This document shows positions 44,346 through 56,899 of a stretch of 64,000 nt of DNA, one piece after another. Below the pieces are notes generated by a model, which had not been told where the DNA came from, made no database searches, and saw only the letters and a list, made by a program, of their open reading frames with translations. The stretch comes from Pelodera strongyloides (lineage: Eukaryota; Nematoda; Chromadorea; Rhabditida; Rhabditidae), in the NCBI GenBank assembly GCA_036852015.1, contig JAANDG010000299.1, positions 1 to 64,000 of the forward strand, in the 5' to 3' direction. The translations under genes and the position numbers were made by a program. The first letter of the stretch is position 1; every line of letters begins with the position of its first letter.

Positions 44346-46279
44346 TCACGTTATCTATGTTAACGCTGTGCGACAGCCGGTTTGTGAAACGCATGTTGGA
44401 CTGCATTACCGCGAATTATTGGCAAACTGTCCGTGAGCTATTCTGAGCGATTTTCTGGACTAATCACAAAGTCATTTGCATATAATACTTGGGAATTCAG
44501 CTGTATATCATACGTTTCACAAACCGCATGTTGTGTTACCTATAATTGTTTATTCTTCAAACTTACAATTATTGTGTTAAAAAGTAGAGCCTTGTATTCG
44601 AGCTAGACGAAATAAGCTGTTATTTCCAAAGGCCAGATAAAAGCTCCGTGATTACGTTTTTGTTTACGAGTGCGCGCTATTTTCCTCTCGATTTTGTTGA
44701 GGTCTATTTTGAATGAAAGACTACTTTGCGCCTCTCTTTAGTACGCTTTTTTATATGCAGATCTCTGTTCAGACCGGAACTCTTATAGAATGATGTGCAT
44801 GTAATTATGTGGATAGCATATTTTTCGATTCTGAATTCTTATGCAAATGAGCCTAAATCATAATAAAAATCGACCCCAATTCGACCCCACTTATTGTTAG
44901 CATAAATGCTTAAGAATGCAGCTGACCACGATGCGCTTCAAAAACCGACCGGCAGTTCGCTTTATTACATCCGGTTCACTGCATTTCCAATTATTATATG
45001 CAAATTTCAATGCTCTTCTGGAGACTTATGTGCATTTTCGGCACAGAACGGAACATACTTTTAATATAAATAGTGCTGTGCTTGTCTCGTAGTCTACCCT
45101 CTACCATATACCATATTATAGGGTGCTCGTTTTTTTTTTCTAAAACTGGGATATACTTTCTCTCTTTATCATGGGCCTGGTCACCCCCACGACGAATGGA
45201 TTAGAAATATTAGAATGCAAGTCTTGGAAATCTCAGTTTTCCGCAAATCAATTTACATTCGGGCACGAAGATTAGCCGTAATTATCTCGGAAAATTTCTC
45301 CAGCAACTCCTTTGGAAAAGGAGAGCATATTGAAAGAAAGAGAGTTGCTAGATGATTTTCATCGAAGCAGGAAAGCTAAACAAAAATTAAATTAAAATAT
45401 ATTGTAGCCATACGTTAAAACGTTTAATCCACTGCAACCTCAAGTATCTTAATCCTACCCTACCGTATATAGCAAAAAAAAACTAAGCTGTGTAGAAATG
45501 ACGCAAAACAAGTTGGAAGGAAAATTAAAAAAAAAATCTGAAATTTTCTGCAAGACGTAGGAAGTGAGAGAAAATTGTGTGGAAAATATCTCAGCAAAGT
45601 AATTAAACGTTCCATCTTTGAGTTTTCCAAAAAAAAGGACACAATATGCTCACTGAGCTGGAAGAGAATCGGCGCAAAACGGTGAAAACAACTTAATGAT
45701 ACGGAAGTAGACAAAAGGAAAGCATTTGGTGAATACAGATCAGAAAATTAAATGCAACAAGTTGAGCAATTGTAGCGCGGTTTATTTGCGCGCCAACGGC
45801 GATTGTGCGGCTACGTCATCGCTCACAGATTGTTGTGCGCTCTCTCACTGCGCTGATATGCCTACCGCGCACGAGTGAACTCCTACGCCTGAGCGCTTGT
45901 ATCTGCTAGGTTTCGGCCAGAAATTACTCTCAAGTGCGCAATTAAAGTAATGATTAGTACGTATTTGGTCCCTTGTTAGTATACAGTGTTGTAAAGCACA
46001 AGCACAGTATCTTATGCTTATGATAACCTTTTGATTATTTGTATGGCATGCGTTTGTAACAATGAACAATAAATTTTATAGAAATTTGGCGTAACATACG
46101 CCATTCATCAGATTAAATTATGATTTTCGTTTACAAAATAATAATCTACAGTGCCTACATGCAACTTGAAAGTATCAACTGTCAACGACAGGCCGGTTAA
46201 TTTAATAGAAAAAAAGATAAAGACACAAAAATATCAATAGAGTGTAAGCGAAATAAGAGACTGGTTGACACAAGAGATA

Positions 46280-46288
46280 GACAGAGAT

Positions 46289-46345
<57 letters not shown>

Positions 46346-46414
46346 GAAAGAGGAAGAGAGAGACGGAAAGAGGAAGAGAGAGACGGAAAGAGGAAGAGAG
46401 AGACGGAAAGAGGA

Positions 46415-46489
<75 letters not shown>

Positions 46490-46490
46490 G
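46280..46490. repeat. (GA)n tract, long
   Basis: About 210 bases of GA repeat including four GACGGAAAGAGGAAGAGA-type units in the middle. Confidence 0.9.
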
Positions 46491-46639
46491 CTGGAGTGTC
46501 TGCAACAAATTAGATTTGGGAGGTGAAATTGAAGGGTCAACATCGCGAGCACATTTTCCCAAAAAAAGCGTATTCCCATGAGGTCATAAGTCTATGGTGC
46601 TTTAGTTCCTTGTCACTTAACTTTTTGTGACGCTATACG

Positions 46640-46870
46640 ACCACTGAAAAAAGCCAGGTTGGTGCGCCGCGAGACCCTGGCGCGATAACGACGCGGCGAG
46701 GTATGCGCTAATGCGAAAATTGATATGCGACGATGTTGCCATATCTTCGCCAGGATTTCGCGTAAGGGTGATCAGCGCACCGCGAGATCCAGGCGAGAGG
46801 TGCGCGACAAGATGTAGGTACACCGGATTTTGTGTTGTTGGCACATGTCTGGCGCAGCGCATTCTGGTAC
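46640..46870. mobile_element. GC-rich element with GCGCCGCGAGACCCTGGCG motif
   Basis: Contains GGTGCGCCGCGAGACCCTGG and later GCGCACCGCGAGATCCAGG as a direct repeat, and resembles the second GC-rich block of the 2.6-kb repeat (GCGAAGCCCTGGCG). No ORF of interest. Confidence 0.5.
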
Positions 46871-47133
46871 GCTTCTGGTATAATATATAGACGTAGACAG
46901 TAAGTACACTTGAATACAATTGACCATATTACTAACCAACATCTAGGCGTTGGGCATGGGTTCCGAGCAAAACTAATTTAGTCATAAAAACTGTTGCCCA
47001 TGCAAATTGGGTTACTCAATTTAACAGCAAAGAAGTGAAAGAAAGAAAGCCTCTTTGAGAAAACCACTAAAAATGAAGGTTAAGAAGGCTAAGTTATTTA
47101 GAACTAACTGAGGAGAATATCAAGAGAAGTCCA

Positions 47134-47303
47134 TTAAAGCGAAATGCCGGCCGGTTTTTGAAACACATCGAAAAACATTCTTATGCAGCTTATGCAAATG
47201 AACACAAATTAGAATAAAAAATCTAGCTAAATTCGAGCAAATTTGCATAAACAGCAAGAATACAGGTGTCCACGATGTGTTTCAAAAAGTTATTTCGCTT
47301 TAA
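47134..47303. mobile_element. TTAAAGCG-ended MITE
   Basis: TTAAAGCGAAATGCCGGCCG at the left. The right end has lost part of the GGCCGG segment but ends TATTTCGCTTTAA. Confidence 0.85.
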
Positions 47304-47639
47304 AATCAAACTATCAAACAGCGAAAGCTAGAAGTAAATTAGTTGACAGGTAGAACTAGAACCCCACATTTACAACTAGATCTGAAATTTCACCGAAATT
47401 CTTCCACAAAAATAGCTTTCTATTTCTATTTTATAATTAATGTTTATCGTTTTGGTTGAGCCACACAGTTCACTGTTACCTTTGACATGGATAACTTTGT
47501 ACACTGAGATCAAAGTAACACTTTCATCGAATGAACTTTGTACCCAGAGTCTGTTTCGGAAAAAGTGCAGGGTTAAATACAAATATAAATAGCCCGTTCC
47601 CGTTGAACGAGTCAGAACAGAGAGACCAATAATAAGCTC

Positions 47640-47960
47640 AGGTTTTCTAGCAACGTGAAACTCCGCGCCATCGCCGGGCACAAAAACAGGGTGCGCCACA
47701 GGGACGCGGCGCACCACCTCTAGGATGTGTGGCGGGGGCGCGCTAACATCGTATGACGCTCCCGTGGCGCACGTGCGGTGCACCACTGGCGCACTTGCTG
47801 CGCCGCAACTGCAACGCCTTCCCTAAATTGTGTGCCGCAGGTGCGCCAAGAGAAATAGAACACCCGTGGGTGGCGTACCCACCGCGCACCAGCGGCGACC
47901 CCTTATTTTGTGCGCTGCGATGGCGCGGACTTTCACCAGGGTTGTTATCAAGCAATAAGA
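47640..47960. mobile_element. GC-rich block with GTGGCGCAC repeats
   Basis: Many GGCGCAC/GTGCGCC motifs in both senses. Looks like an inverted-repeat element rather than a gene. Confidence 0.5.
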
Positions 47961-47999
47961 GTTAGTTTTAGATTCATAGTACGAGTGCTGTACTAAAGT

Positions 48000-50055
48000 T
48001 CTAAAGCGATGGGGGACCGTTCTTGATTTTGTTGCTCACGTATATTTTTCAATTGATAAGACTGCAAAGTAATTTATCTACATTCTCTGTAATCGGGCTG
48101 CTCTAAAATATGAGTGGTTTTACTTGAAAAATAGATTTGCATAATGGGGTTTTAATGTAGGGGAAAATTTGCCATATGTTACACGTTAATATTTACAGAC
48201 ATGTTTTGCGAATTTTTGCGGCAAGTAGCCGCGGACCATTTTTTTCACCACCTCGTTTTTGTTTATGGCATGAGCATGGCGCATTTTCTATGTCTATAAC
48301 GTGGATAACCTTCAAAGGGGTAAAACTCATACGAGATGCCTATTTGATACTTGGAAGCAAAACGCACGGCTTTTGCAATACATTGAAATCCATAAACAAC
48401 AATAATTGGAAGTAGCGCGGGTTCCTAGCTACTGGTTTCGACAAATAAAGCGATTACTCCTATTAACTAAACTTCCGCAATCTCATAGCCATAGCACCAG
48501 AGAGAAAAATTAAAAATGAATTAAACTAATTTAAGAATTGTATTCCGCTGTAATGCACTAAAAGTGCAACATTAGCCACGGTCTCGATAACAAATGTTTG
48601 TAGTTGTACAATACTTTAATTCTCTGAAAATCACCATGAAAACAATAGAGAGGAAGTGATTTTACATTGTAATACAAAAGGCAGGGAAGTGAGAAATATT
48701 TTGTTAAATATAGTTGTTATGGCGATCTTTACTGTAGAAGGAAATAAATATACTACATTAGGAAAATTTTGTTATTTTGTAAAGGTCTATTCTGGAACAA
48801 TCACAGGGTAAAAGTAACTGAAGCAAAGAATAGAAATGAAATGAAATAAGTACTATAGCCAATCCCATACAATAAATGGCTCATTTTATATTTTAGCCGA
48901 GTCGACGCCATGCTATCGCCTGGCTAGCGCGGCGCGGCCCATGCGCGCCAGGAGCTCGCCGCTCGCAGTTCCAGCCCTAGTTTCATCAGTATCATGTACA
49001 CACCCACACAACACAGATGATGCATAAGGAAATAAAATGATAGCAAATAAGGACAAACTATCTTTTATAATTAACTATCCAGATGTATCTATTAACAAAC
49101 TAAATAACTACTAGTATTAAGCTAACATTTACAACACTATTTTCGACGCATACTAATTGACTGTGCAGCTTTTCTGGATGCGATATAAGCCTTATTTATA
49201 ATCTCTAATCTCTTTTAGATAATGTGGTTTTTTGTAGTATATTATTTTTAGCAATAATCAAGCAGAGAATGACTTTTGTTTCAGAAATTTGCGGTAATGC
49301 GGACATAAGCTCCACTTTACATAAGACACAGAAGAGAACATTTATATACTACGATTTCACAAACGTAATGAATAGAAAAATGACATCCTATAGAAAATTG
49401 TATGGATAGAAAAGACATGTATAACGTTAGGAAAAGATAGGTATAAATAAGAGAAAATTCACCAGAGAGCCATGCTTATATATATAACCGCGACCGCGTG
49501 CCTTATGCCTTATAGTATAAAATCATAGAAAGGGAACTAGTTGCGTGCGTGACAATGGGTTGAAAACAACTTGGAACACATGATACACATTTATGTATTT
49601 GATTTGTAATTCTTGACTTACGCCTAGTTTACACATTAGCAATAACCGGTTAGGAATGCGTAAGTGACGTGAAAACATTTTAAACTTGGTGCTAGACGTT
49701 TTAGGTTTTAGGTTTTGGATCTTTAGCGTTAGATGGTGATCATTGAACACGGAACGGTAAGCTTTTTGGAACAAAATATACAAAATACAATAAATGGTGA
49801 TTCTGTATATTCTATGAAAATTTGTATTACTTTCAATTTTAGTGATCAATGGTAAAATCTAAGGATGTTTTCGAACAAAATCATCTTTTTATTCCTGAGG
49901 GAGAAAGGAGGCAAACCAACATAAAAACATAAAAAAGTAGCCTGCCACGAAATACTTTGACTTCTAAAATAAAGTATAGTAAAGTAAGATACCAAAAAAA
50001 TTCATAACACAACTTGCAGTCAAAAATAGTGTGCTAAAATTGGTTGTTGTGTATT
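48000..50055. other. Gene-free AT-rich region
   Basis: No exon recognised. One short GC-rich patch near 48897-48970 (GGCTAGCGCGGCGCGGCCC). Confidence 0.5.
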
Positions 50056-50059
50056 TAGA

Positions 50060-50241
50060 TCGAAATACCGGAAGGTTTCTGAAACACATCGAGGACACCA
50101 GTATTCCTATGCAGCTTATGCAAATGAACTTGAATTAGAATAGAATATCGAGCTAAATTCGAGCAAATTTGCATAAATAGGTAAGAATTCAGCTGTTCAC
50201 GATGCGTTTCATTTCAAAAACCGGCCGGTATTTCCCTTTAA
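50060..50241. mobile_element. TTAAAGCG-family MITE, edges mutated
   Basis: Left GATCGAAATACCGGAAGG, right CCGGCCGGTATTTCCCTTTAA. The inner structure matches other family members. Confidence 0.8.
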
Positions 50242-50244
50242 CTT

Positions 50245-52330
50245 AAAAATAAGAGAGAATAGCATTACTCATATCTATAATTACTTTGCGTGGACATGGC
50301 ATAGGCAGTGAAAACAAAAACAAACAAAAAATAAAAATAAAATAAAATAAAAACACTCCGCCACGTGTGTTGTAAACAAGTCGAAGCAAGGAAGAAAGCT
50401 GCAAAGAATAAATACAAATAAATATTGCATCATCGATGGCCAGACGGGCTGATATTGTGAAATCATGCATAGAGAGAGGTGTATAATAAGACTTATGACG
50501 ACATCGCCGCCCTCTGCCTTCAGCATCTAAAAAACGTACGTAAGGGTTGCGCCCAGGCGTCGCCGCTCGCCTAATCGACAGCCCGCCCATGGTGCGCAGC
50601 GCATGGGACGAATGTGTGCCAGGAGTGGGCGAATGTGAGAAAGATTTAAATGTTCCTTACGCGGCGGCGAACTCCTGACACTTGTACGTGATGTTGCTAA
50701 TAACTTTTCAATAAAAATCGTTATTACTATTACAAGCCTTGCTGATATTGCCGACAGCCTTTCTTTTTAGATCACTGTGACAGAACACGGTATAATATTA
50801 AAATCTTCTTTCACGATAATACAGTAATAAGTCATTGTTAGGACAGTTTTTGCCGTATTGTAAGATTTTAGATTTGTATTTTCCTTCTAGCATTCTGTTC
50901 TAGCCGAGGGCTAAGAATGGAATAAAGAAGAGAAAATAGATATATTCCGAAAATATATGCTGCACTTTTCTATCACGTCTAATGTAGTTCATTTGACTGC
51001 AAAATATGAAAAGGACAATAGCGGCAGCTGACAGAGGCAAATTAGTATCAAATTGGCTATTGTCTGGCAAATCGTTCTTCTTTGCAAGGTGAAAGTGACA
51101 AAGCGTATAGTAATAGTACTTTCTGACTGGGGACGATTCACAGTAAAAGTAGACATATGAAACTATTAATGTGACATGATTAAGAACGAGTAAGTTTCTT
51201 GTGAGCTTTCGAATTCCAACCACGGTTGGAATTCGAAAGCTCACAAGAAACTTACTCATACTACTATCTTTCCAACTTACTCATGGAGCGTGCAAATATA
51301 CACATGATTAAGAACGCTATAAAGAATATGATGTGCAAGTAAATGCAATCGCATATACGTGTGTATATGGAAGTACGCCGAGTACGCGATAGTTTCCAAG
51401 TACACAATGGCGAGAACTCTGCTTGCACTTTTACATTTCAAAACAATTTTTTCCCGGTGTGGGTGCAAAAGACAAACAACTAGTTACGAAATAGGGAACA
51501 ACATCAGCAGGGGCGAAAACCAAATATTTTCTCGAACTACAAACATCTAGACTTACTCATTTCCAACAACTTTCGCAAGACAAATGCACCTAACGGGAAT
51601 CGAACCTATGACTTTTACTAATTATGATAATTATGGAAATCAAATATTTTCGAGATTTTCCATTCTATATTAATTCACGGACTTAAAATCCATATCCCAA
51701 TCTTGTCTTATTTCGATTCGCTGCACCGTGGGCCGTTTGCATGCCAGGAGTATGCGAGTGTGGGAGAACAATCGCGCACCTTTCGCACACTCGTGGCGCA
51801 AAACAGAAGGAAAATTAACCACTGAGAGAGGAGATGTGCGCGACAAACAATTATGTGCCAGTGTGTGCGGCCCATTTAAGCTTTCAAGGCGAGAGCACAG
51901 TTTTGGTGATAGACGCCATGAACAACTGAACATGTGGCTCGTGTACATGTGTAGTGATTAACTAAAAATTTCAGCAATCGTATTATATACTAGAAAAGTG
52001 TACACTAAAAGTTACAGTAAGGCAGAAAGACTAGAAATTCGTATTGTGGTGGTGTGTTTTGGCGGCAAAAATTCAACCGGTAAAATACTGCAAACATACC
52101 GTAGACAAAACTGAAATTGTCTATTTTCAAACTTTGTTCTCATATATGACATAAACCGATCAATAATAGAATATAATTGAATATTTTGTCTCCTTTCCCC
52201 ACATTTTGGTTTCCGTTTCTTTTTTATTTATTTTATTATGTACTGTCTTTATCATTATGTAATGAACCATGCTCCCGCGCTTTTATCAGCTTTTCTTCTC
52301 GTGTATTGCTTATATAACAAATTGGAACGT
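50245..52330. other. Gene-free region with palindromes
   Basis: Includes a GC-rich patch (50510-50640), the 70-base palindrome at 51189-51258 and a tRNA-like B box on the minus strand (51594-51606). No exon recognised. Confidence 0.5.
51189..51258. repeat. Near-perfect 70-base palindrome
   Basis: GAGTAAGTTTCTTGTGAGCT and TTCGAATTCCAACC, then two bases, then the exact complement. No loop to speak of. Confidence 0.95.
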
Positions 52331-52332
52331 TA

Positions 52333-52561
52333 GGGCGCGTTTAAGATGGCCGAAAGAAAGAAAAAATATCCATTTTCGGCCGTTCAGGTTGGCCGAAAAG
52401 AAAACTTTTGAAAGACAATGCAAAAACAAGAGACGCAGACAAAACCCGAAAAAAATTACTGTATTTTTCATTTTCCCTTGGTATTAACAATTTTCTTTTC
52501 GGCCAACCTGAACGGCCGAAAACGCATTTTTTTCTTTCTTTCGGCCATCTTAAACGCGCCT
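52333..52561. mobile_element. Inverted-repeat element with AAGATGGCCGAAAG arms
   Basis: Left GGCGCGTTTAAGATGGCCGA and TTTTCGGCCGTTCAGGTTGG. The right arm is its complement ending CATCTTAAACGCGCC. The arms are about 75 bases, inner spacer about 80. It lies just upstream of the YEATS gene's first coding exon. Confidence 0.85.
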
Positions 52562-52594
52562 TAACAAATCCACAACTAAAATTACGTTTTTCAG

Positions 52595-55500
52595 CAACAT
52601 CTCATGTCTGTTCGTTGCACTGGTACGCCACTGCATCCTGATTCGACCTCAGAAGCAATAATATACCTATGCATAGGACATGAAAGCTGGCTTCTCCCCG
52701 AGCCGTCCGCGAGCGGTAGGTTGGTCTTAAATCAATTGTTTTCTAAGTCGCCACAGATACTCATCAAAATTGAAACAATAAAAATGTAAGAGGAGAAGGA
52801 GAAGAGAAAATCGTTTACAGCTAAATTAAGCATAAGAGCCTATTAAATTAAGTTCACAAATCGTCTCTGCCGCTGTAGAGTCAACTTTATATTTCTAGCT
52901 AGCTCTTCGAATTTAGGTCACACACATAAATGGAAGATTTTTGTTCGGCGTAGCAGCAGTGATGTGTTCAAGGACAGGTCTCAGATTATCGAGGTACTTT
53001 TTTTCTTTTTTATTCATGTTTGTTTCATACATTGGGTGGTTGCGATTGTGCGACTCCATTGAATATATTGTGTGGTCGTTTGCGCATATGCAGCATTGGT
53101 GGTCACATCATTAATCATTATTGAAGTTATACTGTTGCACTTGGACGTTTCCCTAATTTATTCTATTCAGAATATTGCGAGATCTCGTTTATTGTAGTGT
53201 GTATACAAACAATCAATAAAATGTCTTCCATTTTAGGTTCGATTCTCTCTACACCACACATTTGTGAATCCGGAGCGAATTGTTTCCACGCCACCCTTTG
53301 AAATTACAGAAACAGGTAGCATTTGTCTTTGTCAGGAGCGTTTCTTAAAGCGAATACCGGCCCGGCCGGTTTTTGAGACGCATCGTTATTCGTTGACAGC
53401 TGAATTCTTAATTAATTATGCAAAGTTGCTCGAATTTAGCTGGATTTTTTATTCTAATTTATGTTCATTTGCATAAGCTGCATAAGAATGCTGGGGTACT
53501 CGATGTGTTTCAAAAGTCGGCCGGTATTTTGCTTTACTCTTTTTCTGTATTTCTTTTCCGATCCTTGTTCAGTTGACCACTATTGGGTAGTCACATTATC
53601 TTATCGTAATGTGCATGTGTACTGGGCACAATATGTACTAATCTATTTAAAACCAGATAGAGAGAAGTTAGTCGCAACTGTCCTCTCTGCCTTTGTTATG
53701 ATCAGTGTCCATTAGTTTAGATTATCTCATTATATCACAAAATGTCATTTAGGTTACGGAAGCTTTCCACTGCCAATATCCGTCAAATTCCGTTGCCTTC
53801 CGGAACAAGAATTTGAGCTGAAGTACGATATGGCTCTGGCGATGGGTAAGTGTTTTTTATGAATAAGTTTAACCGTACTTTTTTGTGTAGTAGGCGGTTG
53901 ATCTGGTCGTTGGTCCGGTTTTTATAGGTACATGTACGATGAATTCCATGTGATTGGATCATTGGATCTACTACATGCTACATCTTTGACCTCTCAAGCG
54001 TTTATTTTTGATCGTTACTTTGGGTTTGTGCCTATTCTAATAATTATCTTTTATTCAGATGATCATAACGTCTCCACTGAAATTCGCTCTATCCTGCTGC
54101 CCTTTTGTCCTCCGGAGCTGCTATCATTGACAAGGATTCTTCCAACCACACCGTTAGTTAGTTTGGGGTTTCGTTTTCATTGTTTCATTATTTGCTGTGA
54201 ACCATAGTATAGTGTCTAGCGTCATTATTATAGTGAAGTTTATGTTTGTATTAATAGTTAACGGTTATAGACGTGTGTTAATTAGTTGATTATTCAACTA
54301 GTTTTTTTTTCTGATTTCTAAACGACTTGTTTAGTTTATCGGAAGGAAGTTGCGGTACTTGCTTGTAAAACACGCCGCGCATTCGATGATAATAATAATA
54401 ATAATAATAATAACAATGACCATGTTCGATAGATAGTTCAATTCCTTCTTCCTTCAGTCCATTCCTGGTAAATAAATGTCTCACAGGATTTGTTTTTGTT
54501 TGCTTTTTGTGTGATATTGTGATGGAGTTATGATTTGTTGTTTATTCTAGAGACTGTTCTGGCTCTGCCACATTATCTTTGAACAATAATGTTGAGGATG
54601 AACAGATACAGGTCAGTCATTTTAATTTTAATGTTTTACATTGTCACAATCAACAATACCGTGAATGAAATATGTATAAGAAGCACTAGCTAGCGCCGTA
54701 ACTTTCAACTCATAACGTCTGTTTGATATTGCTCATAAGATTATATTGATTTTATCTTATCTAAACCTAGTTATTCTTATTCTGCCTACATTATACAATT
54801 GCATGGTCAAGCCCATGAAAAATAATGATCGTAATTTAATAAGTCAGCTCCTTATGGCATTAGTTTGCGTTTTGTTTCTATCTATGTATGTTTCTTACTT
54901 TTGTTACTTTTGGGATTTGTTCATCTTTTAGGTGCAAGATAGAGGAGACAAGTTGGAAAGAAGAAAGAAACCGGAAGATGTGTCGTTGTTGTTGCGACGA
55001 GTTGAAAAGGGTCTGGAGAAGAACATTTCTCCAAAGGTTGGTATTCTTATTATTATACGTTGTGCTTAAATAGTATACAGGTTATATAGCTGCGTTGTAG
55101 GTTGTATTAGCGCAGAAGTGCTCATTTGTGTATGTTCGTAAATCGTGGAAAGAACTTGCGCTTCTGGTGTGATATATGCGTAATATCCTTGAATTTACTT
55201 TGAAGTTGAGAAGTATAAAATATGATGTTATTGTGCTTTTGTAATTTTAATGAGTGGAAGATATCGTACCCGAGGCCGTATTCACCAACACGCAGGGAGC
55301 CCTCGCTGGCCTCCCCGAGGAGCTAAAGAGTGCGAGAGCAGAAGGCAGAAGAGAGAGCGCTCGTGGGCATAGAGAGGGCCCTGTATGTTTGTTGGTCAAT
55401 ACGGCCTCTGGTATCTGGGTTTTTTTTTTGTTGCAGTACAATATTTCATTTTCAGAAGTTGTTCGCTGTGGCCGAATTCCTGTGCAGTCAATTTGCATGT

Positions 55501-55641
55501 ACTTTGGATAAGAATGGACGATTGGAAGTGAATTTGGAGGATAAAGGAAGTCTCAAGGAAGTATCCAGTGACGTTTTAAGCTCCCCTCTTTCTAGGGTTG
55601 CCACATTTTTGGAAAATGAGGCTGGAGCTAGGGTAGATTAG
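52595..55641 (+). CDS. YEATS-domain acetyl-lysine reader, AF9/ENL-type
   Basis: Chromatin reader. Coding exons: 52604-52715 (ATG 52604, exon may start at 52595), 52917-52993, 53237-53315, 53753-53845, 54059-54152, 54551-54611, 54932-55036 and 55456-55641 (TAG). All phases agree. The YEATS domain spans exons 1-4: YLCIGHESW, then GHTHKWKIFVRR, VRFSLHHTFVNPERI, PPFEITETGYGSFPLPISVK. Aromatic-cage positions known in AF9 (His and Phe of LHESF, Tyr of SGYAGF) are kept as LHHTF and TGYGSF. This predicts acyl-lysine binding. The tail ends LSSPLSRVATFLENEAG, weakly like the C-terminal ANC1-homology segment of AF9/ENL (TTVRKLQSYLE). YEATS4/GAS41 shares PPxEITETG but has a different C-terminus, so the subfamily call is tentative. 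Confidence 0.85.
53345..53536. mobile_element. TTAAAGCG-family MITE in YEATS gene intron 3
   Basis: TTAAAGCGAATACCGGCCCG at the left, GTCGGCCGGTATTTTGCTTTA at the right, 30 bases after the exon 3 donor. Confidence 0.85.
55272..55410. mobile_element. GAGGCCGTATT-family MITE in YEATS gene intron 7
   Basis: GAGGCCGTATTCACCAACAC at the left, TTGGTCAATACGGCCTC at the right, about 139 bases. The best-preserved of three copies. Confidence 0.85.
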
Positions 55642-56237
55642 TTTGTGACTTTGTTTGTGTGTAAATAGTAGTCGATTTTGAATTGGTTCTGTATTCTATT
55701 ATGCGATAATTAATGCGGGTAATTTGCCAGACGCTGGTACGCTGGTATGTGTTTCCTGAAGGTAGTTGCAATGCAAAATACTCTAATGCTAATCAGACGG
55801 CTACCTAAATTCCAACCAGACGGTTATCACTAGGGAGTACATTCAGTACATCTACATACCCTGCGGCCAGCGTCGATTCTGTTGAATAATTTGCTAGTTG
55901 CTCAGTGATTTAGTGTTAAGCTTACTGGTCGTTCTTTTTTGTTTAGATTACTGTATTTGATTTGCTTGTCGATTTATATTGTTTTTATTGTAAAATATTG
56001 TGGAAGGTATTGAAGTACTGTAATATTATTAGATGGCAATTAGAAAGTGTGTTGATATTATGTCCGCATTTGAAGTTTAGTGTATGACTTATTGTTTTAT
56101 ATGCTTCTTACGTGTATTTTATAAGAACGAGGCCAGGTAATGTATTTGTCGCCGCGGGTGTTTTTTTTGTGTTTCGTGATCTCGTTATGCGTGTCGGAGC
56201 TGTGCGAAATTTTGTAAATATTGTTTTATAAAGTATT

Positions 56238-56243
56238 GAATAA
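56238..56243 (+). promoter_or_regulatory. Poly(A) signal for the YEATS gene
   Basis: AATAAA about 600 bases after the stop codon, followed by AT-rich sequence. First convincing hexamer on this strand after the stop. Confidence 0.45.
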
Positions 56244-56390
56244 ACTATAATGATAAGATATTTGCTTGATAGTCTGAAGGAATTTTGTGGGGTTTGTTTA
56301 AAGTGCTTGTATGCAATATGCTACAGTAGTGGAAATGAACATGAACGATATTCGGTTAGGTTTGTAAACAAAGAAAAATATAATAATCCT

Positions 56391-56486
56391 TTATTTGGTT
56401 TTCTTCTGTTTAATTGATGCTGATGGAGACCCTTCGATGGACGATGAACCACCTTCGGAGCATTCAGTGCCTGTCGTACCAACTTT
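56391..56486 (-). CDS. Possible terminal exon of a minus-strand gene
   Basis: Minus-strand acceptor TTTTCAG just above 56486, then 31 codons rich in Ser/Gly/Glu followed by a basic end (IKQKKTK) and TAA. The stop overlaps AATAAA, an arrangement common in compact genomes. Its 5' partner exon is not established. Confidence 0.4.
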   Translation of the reverse strand, partial: KVGTTGTECSEGGSSSIEGSPSASIKQKKTK

Positions 56487-56789
56487 CTGAAAAGTTAATT
56501 CTTGGAAACTTGGATTTAGAACATGTTTTGGTGGTTTAGTTTTATGGTTAGGCCCGGGGTATACTGTAGCAGTGGCATGTAATTGTGGTATATATGATTT
56601 GTATTAATACTTAGAAATATAGAAATTGTTTGGAATCTTTAGATTGTAATATTTATGGACTTACACGTCGCGATCGCATTCGGCGTTTCTTTAAGAAGGA
56701 GGAGAGTTTGTGTTTGAATTGTTTGGAGGGTTCGTCTAGAATGATTAGTTACCTTTTTCGGAAGTATGAGGTCATAACCTCAAAACAAT

Positions 56790-56830
56790 TCATCCGGATG
56801 AGAATCGAACCTCTGATGAATTAGCGGCGC
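56790..56830 (-). repeat. tRNA-derived (SINE-like) fragment
   Basis: Minus-strand B box GGTTCGATTCTC at 56811-56800. The A box is not clear. Confidence 0.35.
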
Positions 56831-56899
56831 TATCAAGAAAACAATGAAAATCTTCAAAGGTCATATCATCTATCATCTATAAAAACCGCAATAAGTTAC

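Larger units (their letters stand above)
43020..46200. other. Gene-free region with fold-back elements
   Basis: Holds a fold-back element (about 43140-43320, CGTTTTTTGAAACGTATGTC), a 36-base tandem repeat (43803-43920), a GC-rich inverted-repeat block (44036-44345), another fold-back (44365-44545) and half of a TTAAAGCG element (ending 44965). No supported exon. Confidence 0.55.

Noticed and set aside
46197..46579. Leu/Ser-rich and Glu/Arg-rich open frames of 80-125 codons
   Set aside because: They are translations of the (GA)n tract in several frames and both strands, with no independent coding signal.
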